A stretch of 64,000 nt of DNA from Helicobacter pylori Shi112 (GCF_000277405.1 NC_017741.1:1178001-1242000), one strand, 5' to 3'. Shown: positions 18,382 through 27,555, counted from the first letter of the stretch. Numbers and translations are program-made. The notes: generated by a model from the letters alone, not told the origin.

Positions 18382-20445
18382 TCAAGCGGCTTTGATATAG
18401 GGCGTTTCAGCCAGCGGCGGGTAAATTTGATTTTTAAAATAAGCGTTTGAGCAAATCCTAACGCTCACGATTAAAACCAGTAGCGCTACAAGCATGAAAA
18501 ACGCGCACAAAATCGCATCAATAGCGTGGTTAAAAAAGGATTTTTGGAGCGTTTTTAGCGCTTTTTCATCGGTAGTGGTAGCCATTTTTTCTTTGATGAT
18601 TTGCATTTGCGCCACATGCGAAACGTTATTCAGCACGCTATCATTACTTTTTGGCACCACTTTTAAAATACCGCTATAAAAAGTGATGGATAAAATCAAA
18701 ACTGCCGGCAAAGCACTTACCATCGCCCCCTTAAAACGCCCCATTTTAAACAACACCACCGTAACCAACAACAACGCCATGCCCGCTAACATCTGATTGC
18801 TCACGCCAAATAAAGGCCATAGCGTATAAATCCCCCCTTTAGGATCAATCGTGCCTTGATACAAGAAATACCCCCACCCCGCCACGCACAAAAGAGTGGC
18901 AAAAATCCCAGCCTTATAAGAGCTAAGATTGCCCAAAGGCTTATAAACATTACCGAGCAAATCTTGGATCATGAAACGAGCGGTTCGTGTGCCAGCATCC
19001 ACAGCGGTTAAAATGAACAAAGCTTCAAACAAAATCGCAAAATGATACCAAAACGCCATCACGCTTGGATCCCCTAAAATGTGATACACAATCATCGCCA
19101 AACCAATCGCAAAAGTGGGCGCCCCACCGGTGCGGCTCAAAATGGAGCTTTCGCCGATGTTTTTGGTCATCTCATTGATTTCTTCAGCGCTGATACTAAA
19201 CCCCCATGAGCTAATCACCGAAGCCGCATCAGCTATATCTTTACCGATGCTCACTTCTGGTGAATTGATAGCGAAATAAAGCCCTGGGTGTAAAATCCCT
19301 GCGCACACCAACGCCATAAGAGCCACAACGCTCTCCATCACCATAGAGCCATAGCCCACTAGCCTTGCGTCGCTTTCTTTAGCGAGCATTTTAGGGGTCG
19401 TGCCTGAAGAAATTAAAGCATGAAAGCCGCTAATCGTCCCGCAAGCCACCGTGATAAACAAGAAAGGGAACACGCTTCCTGCAAACACAGGCCCACTGCC
19501 ATCTACAAAGGGCGTGATTTTAGGGATTTGTAAAGGCGGAGCGACAAAAATAATAGCCACAACCAACACCCCTATAACGCCAATTTTTAAAAAAGTGCTT
19601 AAATAATCTCGTGGAGCGAGTAAAAACCATACCGGTAAAATAGAAGCCACAAAACCATAGCCCATGATCATCCACGCTAAAGAGTTGGCATCAAAGGTGA
19701 ATATTGACGCTAATTTAGGATCTAAAGAAACATATTTACCCGCATAAATCGCTATAATCAATAGGATAAAGCCAATAACAGAAACTTCTAAAATCTTATG
19801 CGGCCTGAAAAACCGCATGTAAAGCCCCATAAGAATCGCAATGGGAATGGTCATAGCGATCGTAAAAAAGCCCCAAGGCGAATGCGCTAAAGCCTTCACC
19901 ACCACCATCGCTAAAATCGCAATGATAATGAGCATGATCCCTAAAATACCCAAACTTGCGATCATGCCTACAAATTGGCCCATTTCAAGCTTGATCATTT
20001 CGCCTAAAGACTTGCCATCGCGCCTAATGGAAGCAAAAAGCACCACAAAATCATGCACGCAACCCCCTAAAACCGAGCCTATCAAAATCCATAAGATAGA
20101 GGGCAAGTAACCCATTTGAGCGGCCAGTATCGGGCCTACTAAAGGGCCAGCCCCAGCAATAGCGGCGAAATGATGCCCAAAGGTGATCGCTTTATCGGTT
20201 GGCACAAAATCTTTGCCATCATTCCTTACGCATGCGGGCGTGGCTCTGTTATCATCCAACTTTAACACCCTATAAGCGATAAAATGGCTATAAAAACGAT
20301 AGCCTATGCTATAAATGCAAGCGCTCGCTACTACAAGCCATAGCGTGTTAATGCTCTCGCCCTTGTGTAAGGCTAACACCCCTAAACAGATCGCCCCTAA
20401 AATAGCGGCAAAAACCCAAGCCAAAGAAACTAAACTTTTTTGCAT
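18382..20445 (-). CDS. cstA: Carbon starvation protein CstA (peptide/pyruvate transporter family)
   Basis: Polytopic inner membrane protein of 687 residues with about 18 hydrophobic segments. CstA-family members import peptides or pyruvate. Conserved CstA segments include FGHHFAAIAGAGPLVGPILAAQ near residue 90 and DAGTRTARFMIQDLLG near residue 482. I use ATG 20445 (protein MQKSLVSL) because GGAGAGGA lies just upstream at 20447-20454; the frame extends ten codons further to 20475 without such a site. In 26695 the protein begins at the same residue by my recall. Confidence 0.92.
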   Translation of the reverse strand: MQKSLVSLAWVFAAILGAICLGVLALHKGESINTLWLVVASACIYSIGYRFYSHFIAYRVLKLDDNRATPACVRNDGKDFVPTDKAITFGHHFAAIAGAGPLVGPILAAQMGYLPSILWILIGSVLGGCVHDFVVLFASIRRDGKSLGEMIKLEMGQFVGMIASLGILGIMLIIIAILAMVVVKALAHSPWGFFTIAMTIPIAILMGLYMRFFRPHKILEVSVIGFILLIIAIYAGKYVSLDPKLASIFTFDANSLAWMIMGYGFVASILPVWFLLAPRDYLSTFLKIGVIGVLVVAIIFVAPPLQIPKITPFVDGSGPVFAGSVFPFLFITVACGTISGFHALISSGTTPKMLAKESDARLVGYGSMVMESVVALMALVCAGILHPGLYFAINSPEVSIGKDIADAASVISSWGFSISAEEINEMTKNIGESSILSRTGGAPTFAIGLAMIVYHILGDPSVMAFWYHFAILFEALFILTAVDAGTRTARFMIQDLLGNVYKPLGNLSSYKAGIFATLLCVAGWGYFLYQGTIDPKGGIYTLWPLFGVSNQMLAGMALLLVTVVLFKMGRFKGAMVSALPAVLILSITFYSGILKVVPKSNDSVLNNVSHVAQMQIIKEKMATTTDEKALKTLQKSFFNHAIDAILCAFFMLVALLVLIVSVRICSNAYFKNQIYPPLAETPYIKAA

Positions 20446-20655
20446 GTCCTCTCCATTTAATGGTTGTTTAACCATTGTTGTTAATTTCAGCCAGTTTTTT
20501 ATTATAATTCAAATTTTCTTTGAATAGGGACTGAATGGCTCATAAACTTTCCATAATAAAGGCTTGGGTTTTCCAAACTTCTAACAATTAGGGTAAATGA
20601 GGGCCGTTTTTAAACATGATGCTTTAAAGCGTCATTAATTTTAAGGTATAGCGTT

Positions 20656-21309
20656 ATGGCATTAGATTGGGATTTTATGTTTCACTCCATCCCTGCGTTT
20701 CTTAAGGGGTTAGAACTCACGCTTTATATTTCTTTTTTTGGGATTTTGCTCTCTCTTTTGGTGGGGTTTTTGTGCGCAATCGTTTTGTATTTTAAAACGC
20801 GCTTTATCTCTCCTATTGTCCATATCTATGGCGAAATTTCTAGGAACACGCCCCTACTCATCCAGCTTTTCTTTTTGTATTACGGGTTGAATGAAATCGG
20901 TTTGAGCGCTTTAGAGTGCGCGATTTTAGCGTTAGGGTTTTTGGGTGGGGGGTATATGAGTCAAAGTTTTTTGCTTGGGTTTAAAAGCTTAGCTTCCATT
21001 CAAAAAGAAAGCGCTTTGAGTTTAGGGTTTGGCCCTTTGAAAATGATGTATTACATCATTTTGCCTCAAAGTTTAAGCGTTTCTATGCCTTCTATAGGGG
21101 CGAATGTGATTTTTTTACTCAAAGAAACTTCTGTGGTGGGTGCGATAGCCCTAACCGATATTATGTTTGTGGCGAAAGATTTTATTGGCATTTATTATAA
21201 AACGACTGAAAGCCTTTTGATGTTAAGCGTTGCTTATTTGATCGCTTTGCTCCCTTTAAGCGTTTTGTTTGTGATCTTAGAGCGTTTCTTTAAAAAGAAA
21301 GTGGCTTAA
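20656..21309 (+). CDS. glnP: Amino-acid ABC transporter permease 1
   Basis: Membrane permease (217 residues) of a polar amino-acid ABC importer. About five hydrophobic segments are present; the cytoplasmic loop near residues 110-135 (KESALSLGFGPLKMMYYIILPQ) is the EAA coupling motif that contacts the ATPase, and EISRNTPLLIQLFFLYYG is typical of the HisM/GlnP group. It is the first of four genes for the same transporter; its stop is two bases before the second permease. The substrate is probably glutamine or another polar amino acid, not proven by sequence. Confidence 0.9.
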   Translation: MALDWDFMFHSIPAFLKGLELTLYISFFGILLSLLVGFLCAIVLYFKTRFISPIVHIYGEISRNTPLLIQLFFLYYGLNEIGLSALECAILALGFLGGGYMSQSFLLGFKSLASIQKESALSLGFGPLKMMYYIILPQSLSVSMPSIGANVIFLLKETSVVGAIALTDIMFVAKDFIGIYYKTTESLLMLSVAYLIALLPLSVLFVILERFFKKKVA

Positions 21310-21311
21310 AA

Positions 21312-21983
21312 ATGGGAGTTTTACTAGAATTAGACAACCTTAAGCGCTTGTTAGAAGGGTTTGAAACCACCCTTTTAATCGCTCTTAGCTCTGCGGTTAT
21401 TTCAATCGTTGTTGGGATACTTTTGGGGAGCTTGATGGCGTTTGGTTCTAAAATAGTGGTTTTGGCGTGTCGTGTGTATTTAGAAAGCATTCGCATCATC
21501 CCGCTTTTAGCATGGCTTTTTATCGTGTATTTCGGGTTAGCGAGCTGGTTTGATTTGCATATTAGCGCTGTTTTGGCGAGCGTGATTGTTTTTAGCTTGT
21601 GGGGTGGCGCTGAAATGATGGATTTAACCAGAGGGGTTTTAACTTCCGTGAGCAAACACCAAATAGAAAGCGCTCTGGCTTTAGGCATGGATTCAAAAAG
21701 GGTGATTTTTAACATTATTTTCCCCCAAAGCTTTTTGTCTTTATTGCCCTCAAGCCTTAATTTATTCACGCGCATGATTAAAACCACGGCTTTAGTCTCT
21801 CTCATTGGAGCGATTGATTTGTTAAAAGTGGGCCAGCAAATCATAGAACTTAACCTCTTACGCATGCCCAATGCGAGCTTTGTGGTTTATGGCGTTATCT
21901 TAATGTTTTATTTTAGTTTATGCTATAGTTTGAGCCTGTATAGTTCCTATTTAGAAAAAAAATTCCAACACATTAGAGGGTAA
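21312..21983 (+). CDS. glnP: Amino-acid ABC transporter permease 2
   Basis: Second permease (223 residues), homologous to the first. The EAA coupling loop is QIESALALGMDSKRVIFNIIFPQ (about residues 116-138), and YLESIRIIPLLAWLFIVYFG is the conserved segment after the second helix. It presumably pairs with the first permease as a heterodimer. The ATPase gene starts one base after its stop region, indicating a tight operon. Confidence 0.9.
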   Translation: MGVLLELDNLKRLLEGFETTLLIALSSAVISIVVGILLGSLMAFGSKIVVLACRVYLESIRIIPLLAWLFIVYFGLASWFDLHISAVLASVIVFSLWGGAEMMDLTRGVLTSVSKHQIESALALGMDSKRVIFNIIFPQSFLSLLPSSLNLFTRMIKTTALVSLIGAIDLLKVGQQIIELNLLRMPNASFVVYGVILMFYFSLCYSLSLYSSYLEKKFQHIRG

Positions 21984-21984
21984 A

Positions 21985-22731
21985 ATGAGCGTGATTTTAG
22001 AAACCAAAGGGTTAAAAAAAACCTATCAAAACCATTTGGTTTTAGACGGCATCAATTTCACTTTAAATAAGGGTGAAGTGGCAGTGATTTTAGGGCCTAG
22101 CGGGTGCGGGAAAAGCACTTTTTTAAAATGCCTAAACGGGCTTGAAAAGATTGATGAAGGTGAAATTCTTTTTGAAAACACTAACCTTAACACCAAGGCC
22201 ACTAACTGGAATAAAATGCGCCAAAAAATAGGCATGGTGTTTCAAAATTATGAATTGTTCCCGCATTTAAACGTGCTAGATAATATCTTACTCGCTCCCA
22301 TGAAAGTGCAAAAACGATCCAAAGATGAGGCCATTTCTCAAGCCATAGAGCTTTTAAAGCGAGTGGGTTTGGAGCATAAACAACAAGCTTACCCTAAAGA
22401 ATTGAGCGGCGGGCAAAAGCAGCGAGTAGCGATCGTGCGCTCTTTGTGCATGCGGCCAAGAATCATGCTTTTTGATGAAGTAACCGCCTCTTTAGACCCT
22501 GAAATGGTTAAAGAAGTTTTAGAAGTGATTTTAGAATTAGCCACAACGGGCATGAGCATGGTGATTGTAACGCATGAAATGAAATTCGCGCAAAAAATCG
22601 CTCATAAAATCGTGTTTTTTGATAGCGGTAAAATCGCTGAAGAAAACAACGCTAAAGAATTTTTTAACCACCCGAAATCTCAAAGAGCGCAAAAATTTTT
22701 AGAAACTTTTCATTTTTTAGGGAGCTGTTAA
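21985..22731 (+). CDS. glnQ: Amino-acid ABC transporter ATP-binding protein
   Basis: ATPase of 248 residues that drives the importer. Walker A is GPSGCGKST (residues 36-44), the Q-loop is VFQNYELFPH, the signature is LSGGQKQR (near 141), Walker B is RIMLFDEVTASLDP, and the switch histidine lies in VIVTHEM. All elements are complete and the length is that of the GlnQ/HisP group. Confidence 0.95.
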   Translation: MSVILETKGLKKTYQNHLVLDGINFTLNKGEVAVILGPSGCGKSTFLKCLNGLEKIDEGEILFENTNLNTKATNWNKMRQKIGMVFQNYELFPHLNVLDNILLAPMKVQKRSKDEAISQAIELLKRVGLEHKQQAYPKELSGGQKQRVAIVRSLCMRPRIMLFDEVTASLDPEMVKEVLEVILELATTGMSMVIVTHEMKFAQKIAHKIVFFDSGKIAEENNAKEFFNHPKSQRAQKFLETFHFLGSC

Positions 22732-22779
22732 ATAAAGTTTGCTAAAAAGATGATTTCAATTTCAAAAAAAGGTGTTTTT

Positions 22780-23613
22780 ATGAAAACAAACGGGCTTTTT
22801 AAGGTATGGGGACTATTTTTAGTTTTAATCGCTTTAGTCTTTAGTGCATGTTCTGATAGCCATAAAGAAAAAAAGGACGCTTTAGAAGTCATTAAACAAA
22901 GAGGGGTTTTAAAAGTGGGGGTTTTTAGCGATAAGCCTCCTTTTGGCTCTGTGGATTCTAAAGGGAAATATCAAGGCTATGATGTGATCATTGCTAAACG
23001 CATGGCCCTTGATTTATTGGGCGATGAAAATAAGATTGAGTTTATTCCTGTAGAAGCTTCAGCTAGGGTGGAATTTTTAAAAGCCAATAAAGTGGATATT
23101 ATCATGGCTAATTTCACGCGCACCAAAGAAAGAGAAAAAGTCGTGGATTTCGCTAAGCCGTATATGAAAGTCGCTTTAGGGGTGATTTCTAAAGATGGGG
23201 CCATTAAAAACATAGAAGAGTTGGAAAATAAAGAGTTGATTGTGAATAAAGGCACGACAGCGGATTTTTATTTCACTAAAAATTACCCCAATATCAAACT
23301 TTTGAAATTTGAACAAAACACAGAGACTTTTTTAGCCCTTTTAAACAATAAGGCTATCGCTCTAGCCCATGACAACACTTTATTGCTCGCTTGGACGAAA
23401 CAGCACCCTGAGTTTAAATTAGGCATTACAAGCCTTGGCGATAAGGATGTGATCGCTCCAGCGATTAAAAAAGGCAACCCTAAGCTTTTAGAATGGTTGG
23501 ATAACGAAATGGATTCCCTCATTTCTAGCGATTTTTTAAAAGAAGCTTATAAGGAAACTTTAGAGCCTGTTTATGGCGATGGAATCAAACCGGAAGAAAT
23601 CATTTTTGAATGA
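22780..23613 (+). CDS. glnH: Amino-acid ABC transporter substrate-binding lipoprotein
   Basis: Periplasmic binding protein of 277 residues anchored as a lipoprotein: the signal ends in the lipobox LVFSAC, with the lipidated Cys at about residue 24. The mature part is a type II solute-binding fold (VLKVGVFSDKPPFG, the DIIMANFTRTKEREKVVDFAKPY block, then the NKGTTADFYF hinge). I start at ATG 22780 (MKTNGLFKV), which has AAAGGTG upstream and places the signal peptide correctly; the longer frame from 22750 adds ten unlikely residues. Confidence 0.93.
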   Translation: MKTNGLFKVWGLFLVLIALVFSACSDSHKEKKDALEVIKQRGVLKVGVFSDKPPFGSVDSKGKYQGYDVIIAKRMALDLLGDENKIEFIPVEASARVEFLKANKVDIIMANFTRTKEREKVVDFAKPYMKVALGVISKDGAIKNIEELENKELIVNKGTTADFYFTKNYPNIKLLKFEQNTETFLALLNNKAIALAHDNTLLLAWTKQHPEFKLGITSLGDKDVIAPAIKKGNPKLLEWLDNEMDSLISSDFLKEAYKETLEPVYGDGIKPEEIIFE

Positions 23614-23621
23614 TTTTTTAG

Positions 23622-23652
23622 GCTTTGTTTTCTTGACAAAGCGTGTTTTTAT
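23622..23652 (+). terminator. Terminator of the glutamine transporter operon
   Basis: Stem GCTTTGT / ACAAAGC (23622-23628 and 23636-23642) with a seven-base loop, followed by GTGTTTTTAT. It lies just beyond the glnH stop. Confidence 0.7.
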
Positions 23653-23733
23653 CGCTAAATTAGCGGTTTTGTGATCTTTTTGTTTTTAATTTTGAGATAT
23701 ATTTGTTTGACTTTACATTGAAAGGATTTGTTG

Positions 23734-24285
23734 ATGAGTGATTTTTATAAGCGTTGTTTGAAATTTTCATTGGTTGGGTTGCTAGGGCTTTTGAGCGTTC
23801 AGCTTGATGCTAGGAGTTTTATTGATGGGGATTTAGACATTCAAAAATTCAGCTATGAAGATTCTCTGCTTAAAAAGGGAGACCCTAATGGCACACATAA
23901 AGTGCAGGTGCGAAACTATAAGGGCAAAATGGAAGAAGCTGAAATCCACTCAGAAATACGCATCGCGCTCAAACCGGGGGTTAAAAAAGAAGTTAAAAAA
24001 GGCAAGATTTATAGCGCTCAAATCAATGATGGCATGTGCTATGCTTTTAGAATGCTCCAAACCGGCGATAATACCACAGGCCTTGATCCTAAAGAGTTCC
24101 CCAAGCAAAGCCGTGAAAAAAAGGGCCGAGTGGTTACTTTAATCGGTAAAGATGAAGTGCCTTATCTTATTTTAGAAACAGATTGCCAAGTGGGCGATAT
24201 TGCAAAGATCTCTTTGGTGGGTAATTTTGATGGCACCGGTTTTCTTACAGAATATAAATTCAAAGACGCCAAACCCATTTACTAG
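23734..24285 (+). CDS. Exported Helicobacter protein of unknown function
   Basis: A 183-residue protein with a signal peptide (hydrophobic LVGLLGLLSVQLDA, likely cleaved before RSF), so periplasmic or secreted. The mature part is basic and rich in beta-type sequence, with two cysteines (GMCYAF and TDCQVG) about 60 residues apart that may pair. I recognise no catalytic motif and give no function. ATG 23734 is preceded by AAAGGA with seven-base spacing; two in-frame TTG codons just upstream are less likely starts. It is separated from glnH by a terminator, so it is its own unit. Confidence 0.75.
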   Translation: MSDFYKRCLKFSLVGLLGLLSVQLDARSFIDGDLDIQKFSYEDSLLKKGDPNGTHKVQVRNYKGKMEEAEIHSEIRIALKPGVKKEVKKGKIYSAQINDGMCYAFRMLQTGDNTTGLDPKEFPKQSREKKGRVVTLIGKDEVPYLILETDCQVGDIAKISLVGNFDGTGFLTEYKFKDAKPIY

Positions 24286-24487
24286 TCTTCTTTTTAGCTT
24301 CATTCTTAAAATCTCTTAATCTTTTGTGGTTAGGAGGTTTTTCTTATTCGTTGGGGGTATTTGTGATCGCATCTTAAAATTTTAAAATGCATGCCTTTTG
24401 ATTTCAAACGCTAATCAATTAAACCTTATTTAATTTGGCATTTTTACATTTTTAAAAACAAGCCAAGAGAAAGAAAACAAAAGAGAA

Positions 24488-24503
24488 CCCCCCCCTTTTT
24501 TTT
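24488..24503. repeat. C8-T8 homopolymer pair at the gluP stop
   Basis: Eight C followed by eight T on the plus strand; read with gluP this is an A tract that contains the stop codon, then G8. The stop codon sits at the start of the A run, so length changes would not alter the protein but would change the 3' untranslated RNA. Confidence 0.9.
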
Positions 24504-25725
24504 AGGAGTTTTCTTCTTGCTTATACCCTTTAAGGGCAAAGAAGAGGATATAAAAATAGCACAACAACGGCACACCATAAGCGTAGAGCAAATTTGACTC
24601 GGTTGCTGTTAGCATGTCTGTAACCACGCCTTGAATGGGGGGGATTAACGCCCCTCCCACAATCGCCATGCTAATCACCCCAGAAGCCTTAGAAGTGAGA
24701 TGCCCTAAATTGAGCGTAGCCAAAGAAAAGATTGTAGGGAACATGATAGAGTTGAAAAAGCCCACAAAAGTCAGAGCGAATAAAGCGATCTTGCCTCCAA
24801 CGATAATGGCTAAAGCAATGAGAACAATAGAGCTTAAGGCGTTGAAAGCTAGGTATTTATTAGGGGCAACTTTATTCATCAAAGCGCTACCCAAGAAACG
24901 GCCCACCATCGCGCCTCCCCAATAATACACCAAGTAATGCGCGCTTGATTGAGGGTCTAAATTCAAAAGCTTTTCAAAGCTTAGCACCAAGAAAGAGCCA
25001 ATCGCAACTTCTCCGCCCACATAAAAAAAGATCCCTAAAGCCCCAAAAACAAAGTGTTTGTGCGAAAACAAGCTTTTTTGCGTCGTTTCTTTAGGCATTT
25101 CTTTTTCCACATCAGGCAATTTCAAAAGATACATGATGAGCGCTAAAAGAAGCGAAAACACCGCCAAGCCCAAATAAGGCATTTGAACGCTTTTAGCGTC
25201 CGCTAATTTATCTATCAAACTTGCATTATCGCCCATTTTAGTTGCGCTAAAAATCAACAAGCTCCCAAAAATAGGCCCTAAAGTCGTGCCAAGCGAATTG
25301 AACGCCTGGACTAAAACCAGGTTTCTGGCTTCTTTACCTTTTGAAAGCAAGGTTACAAAGGGATTACCGGCGGTTTGCAAGCACACAATCCCGCTCGCTA
25401 AAATAAATAACGCCCCCAAGAAAAACCCGTAAGAGCCAAAATGCGCCGCCGGGTAAAACAACGCGCACCCGCTCGCTGTGATCACAAAGCCAAGCACCAC
25501 GCCAAAAGGGTAGCCGATTTTACTGATCACATTCCCAAAAACGCCTCCCATGATGAAATACGCCCCAAAAAAGCAAAATTGAATGAGTGAAGCTTCAAAA
25601 TAGGTCAAGTCAAAAATGGGTTTTAAATGCGGGATTAAAATATCGTTTAAAACCGTGATAAACCCCATTAAGAAGAATAACGCTGTTAAACTCCCCAGCG
25701 CCAAGGTGTTAGAAGTTTTTTGCAT
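24502..25725 (-). CDS. gluP: Glucose/galactose MFS transporter
   Basis: FucP-type major facilitator of 407 residues with 12 hydrophobic segments. It imports glucose and galactose (and fucose-family sugars in relatives) by cation symport. Family features are FLMGFITVLNDILIPHLK at the N terminus, QTAGNPFVTLLSKGKEARN near residue 117 and SIMFPTIFSLA near residue 325. The start has AAAGGAA six bases upstream. A poly-A/poly-G tract begins at the stop codon. Confidence 0.92.
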   Translation of the reverse strand: MQKTSNTLALGSLTALFFLMGFITVLNDILIPHLKPIFDLTYFEASLIQFCFFGAYFIMGGVFGNVISKIGYPFGVVLGFVITASGCALFYPAAHFGSYGFFLGALFILASGIVCLQTAGNPFVTLLSKGKEARNLVLVQAFNSLGTTLGPIFGSLLIFSATKMGDNASLIDKLADAKSVQMPYLGLAVFSLLLALIMYLLKLPDVEKEMPKETTQKSLFSHKHFVFGALGIFFYVGGEVAIGSFLVLSFEKLLNLDPQSSAHYLVYYWGGAMVGRFLGSALMNKVAPNKYLAFNALSSIVLIALAIIVGGKIALFALTFVGFFNSIMFPTIFSLATLNLGHLTSKASGVISMAIVGGALIPPIQGVVTDMLTATESNLLYAYGVPLLCYFYILFFALKGYKQEENS

Positions 25726-25836
25726 ACCATTTCCTTTGATTGAACTGATACAATAATAATAATGCTATTGTAATTGTTTTGAGATAATAAATTACCCAAA
25801 TTAAGGAAAAAAGCCACAAAATGGGTAAAAAATGCA

Positions 25837-25856
25837 AAGCTCTTTAAAAAGAGCTT
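25837..25856 (-). terminator. Terminator of the purine permease gene
   Basis: Stem AAGCTCTTT / AAAGAGCTT overlapping the stop codon of the permease; on the minus strand a T-rich stretch (TTTGCATTTTTT) follows. Confidence 0.65.
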
Positions 25857-27162
25857 AACGAAAAATAAACACAGAAACAGAAATGATGCAGAGAATGATA
25901 ATGCCCGAATTGAGCGCTTTGAAGTCTTTTTGAACTAATTTGATGATACCATAAGACAAAAAGCCAAAGGCTAAGCCATCGGTAATGGAGAAGGTTAAAG
26001 GCATCATCACCACGGTTAAAAAAGTGGAAACGCTAGTGGCCATGTCTTTAAAATTCACCCCCTCTAACACGCTAAACATCAAAACCCCTACTATCACTAG
26101 CACCGGGTAAATCGCATTGCTAGGAATGGCTTTTAAAAGAGGCAAGCAAAAGAGCGTTAAAACAAAAAATAGCCCGGTAAAAACCGCTGTAAGCCCTGTG
26201 CGGCCCCCCTCTTCAACCCCACTCGCACTCTCTATAAAAGCCGTCGTGGTAGAAACGCCCACCACCGCGCTCCCTAAGGAAGCCACCGCATCCGCTTCTA
26301 AAGTCCTTTCTAATTCCTTGTTTTTTTCTTCATCATTGAAAAAATCAGTCTTGTGGCCAATCCCTGCAAGCGTGCCTAAAGAATCAAACAAATCGGTTAC
26401 AAAAAAAGTGATGATGACTGGCACTAACGCTAAAGTGAAAGCCCCACTCGCATCAAAAAAAATGCCCTTAAAGTCTAATTGAAAGGCGATAGGGCTAATA
26501 CTAGCGGGCATGGAAAAAAATTCGCTAGGGTAAGGAGCCAGCTTTAAAACCCATGCAAGAAGGGAAGTGATTAAGACCGCTATAATAAAAGAACCTTTGA
26601 TTTTAAGCGTGTAGAGCGCAAAAGTTAAAATGATCCCTACAACCCCCAATAACACATGCGGATCGCTAAAATCGCCTAAAGTTACAAGCGTAGCCTTATG
26701 GGTAACTACAATATGCATTTCTTTAAGGCCAATAAATGCGATAAAAGCCCCTATCCCCGCACTCACCGCACGCCTTAAATCGCTAGGAATGCTTCGCATG
26801 ACCCAACTTCTAAATTTGGTGAAAGACAGGATCACAAAAATCGCTCCAGAGAGCGCTACGATGCCTAAAGCGCTCTGCCAAGGGAGTTTTAGCCCTTGAA
26901 CCAACCCGAAGCTAAAATAAGCTGATAGCCCTAATCCCACGCTCATAGCGATGGGGGTGTTTGCCCACAACCCGTTAAACACGCTCGATAAGATAGTGAT
27001 AATGGCCGTTGCACTCAAAAGGGCTTCATAAGGCATGTTGGCTTGAGAAAGGATAAGAGCGTTTAAGGGCACGATGTAAATCATGGTGATAAAAGTCGTT
27101 AAACCCGCTCTAAACTCGGTGGCAATGTTAGTGTTGTGCTCTTTAAGCTTGAAAAACCCCAT
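25855..27162 (-). CDS. AzgA-family purine nucleobase permease
   Basis: Integral membrane protein of 435 residues in the NCS2/AzgA group, which imports adenine, guanine or hypoxanthine with protons. The N terminus (EFRAGLTTFITMIYIVPLNALIL) and the FFVTDLFDSLGTLAG segment near residue 258 are family signatures, as is SASGVEEGGRTGLTAV near residue 313. It is a plausible partner of the deo salvage genes because H. pylori cannot make purines by a complete de novo route. A TATACC box (27185-27190) and AAGGAG lie upstream of the ATG. Confidence 0.85.
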   Translation of the reverse strand: MGFFKLKEHNTNIATEFRAGLTTFITMIYIVPLNALILSQANMPYEALLSATAIITILSSVFNGLWANTPIAMSVGLGLSAYFSFGLVQGLKLPWQSALGIVALSGAIFVILSFTKFRSWVMRSIPSDLRRAVSAGIGAFIAFIGLKEMHIVVTHKATLVTLGDFSDPHVLLGVVGIILTFALYTLKIKGSFIIAVLITSLLAWVLKLAPYPSEFFSMPASISPIAFQLDFKGIFFDASGAFTLALVPVIITFFVTDLFDSLGTLAGIGHKTDFFNDEEKNKELERTLEADAVASLGSAVVGVSTTTAFIESASGVEEGGRTGLTAVFTGLFFVLTLFCLPLLKAIPSNAIYPVLVIVGVLMFSVLEGVNFKDMATSVSTFLTVVMMPLTFSITDGLAFGFLSYGIIKLVQKDFKALNSGIIILCIISVSVFIFR

Positions 27163-27399
27163 GTTAGATAACTCCTTACTATTTGGTATAGATTAATTTA
27201 ATAAGGGGCTTTGGGGTTATACTACCACTATTTTATTTTAAATTGCCTTAAGACGCTTGATTGTGTTGTGTGAATCAAGAGAAGTGAGTAAAAAACCCTT
27301 TTTTTAATGGAAACCACAAAAAAGCTCATCTTATAGGGCAATTTTACTCTTTAATGGCTTTTAAAGAGAGCGTTTTTTTAAATTTGAAAAGATTGTTGC

Positions 27400-27475
27400 A
27401 AAACAAACGCCCCCATAAGTGCAATTATGGGGATAAATTCTAAAAAGGAGTTTGCCATGGAAAATTAAAAGTGGC
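27400..27475 (-). ncRNA. Candidate IsoA-type antisense RNA
   Basis: On the minus strand TATAAT (27482-27487) sits inside the old toxin frame, as in the known H. pylori aapA/isoA pairs. Transcription from about 27475 would cover the toxin start codon and Shine-Dalgarno. It would end at a perfect 8-base hairpin CCCCATAA / TTATGGGG (27411-27432) followed by GCGTTTGTTTT. Size (about 75 bases) and placement match IsoA RNAs. Ends are estimated. Confidence 0.45.
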
Positions 27476-27530
27476 GAAAGTATTATACCTTGAAATTTCT
27501 TTTTTAGGGTTTAATCATTGTTTTTTGAAA
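27457..27530 (+). pseudogene. Decayed AapA-type toxin peptide gene
   Basis: AAAAAGGAG (27442-27450) and ATG (27457) stand in the usual place for an aapA toxin gene, but the ATG frame stops after three codons. In another frame the sequence HGKLKVAKVLYLEISFLG (from 27456) lines up with the AapA1 peptide as I recall it, whose core is HGKNSWKTLYLKISFLG. The toxin core is therefore present but out of frame with the start. AapA peptides are about 30-residue membrane toxins controlled by IsoA antisense RNA; here only the relic remains. Confidence 0.55.
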
Positions 27531-27555
27531 ATTTTTAGCTTTAGAGATTTTTTAG

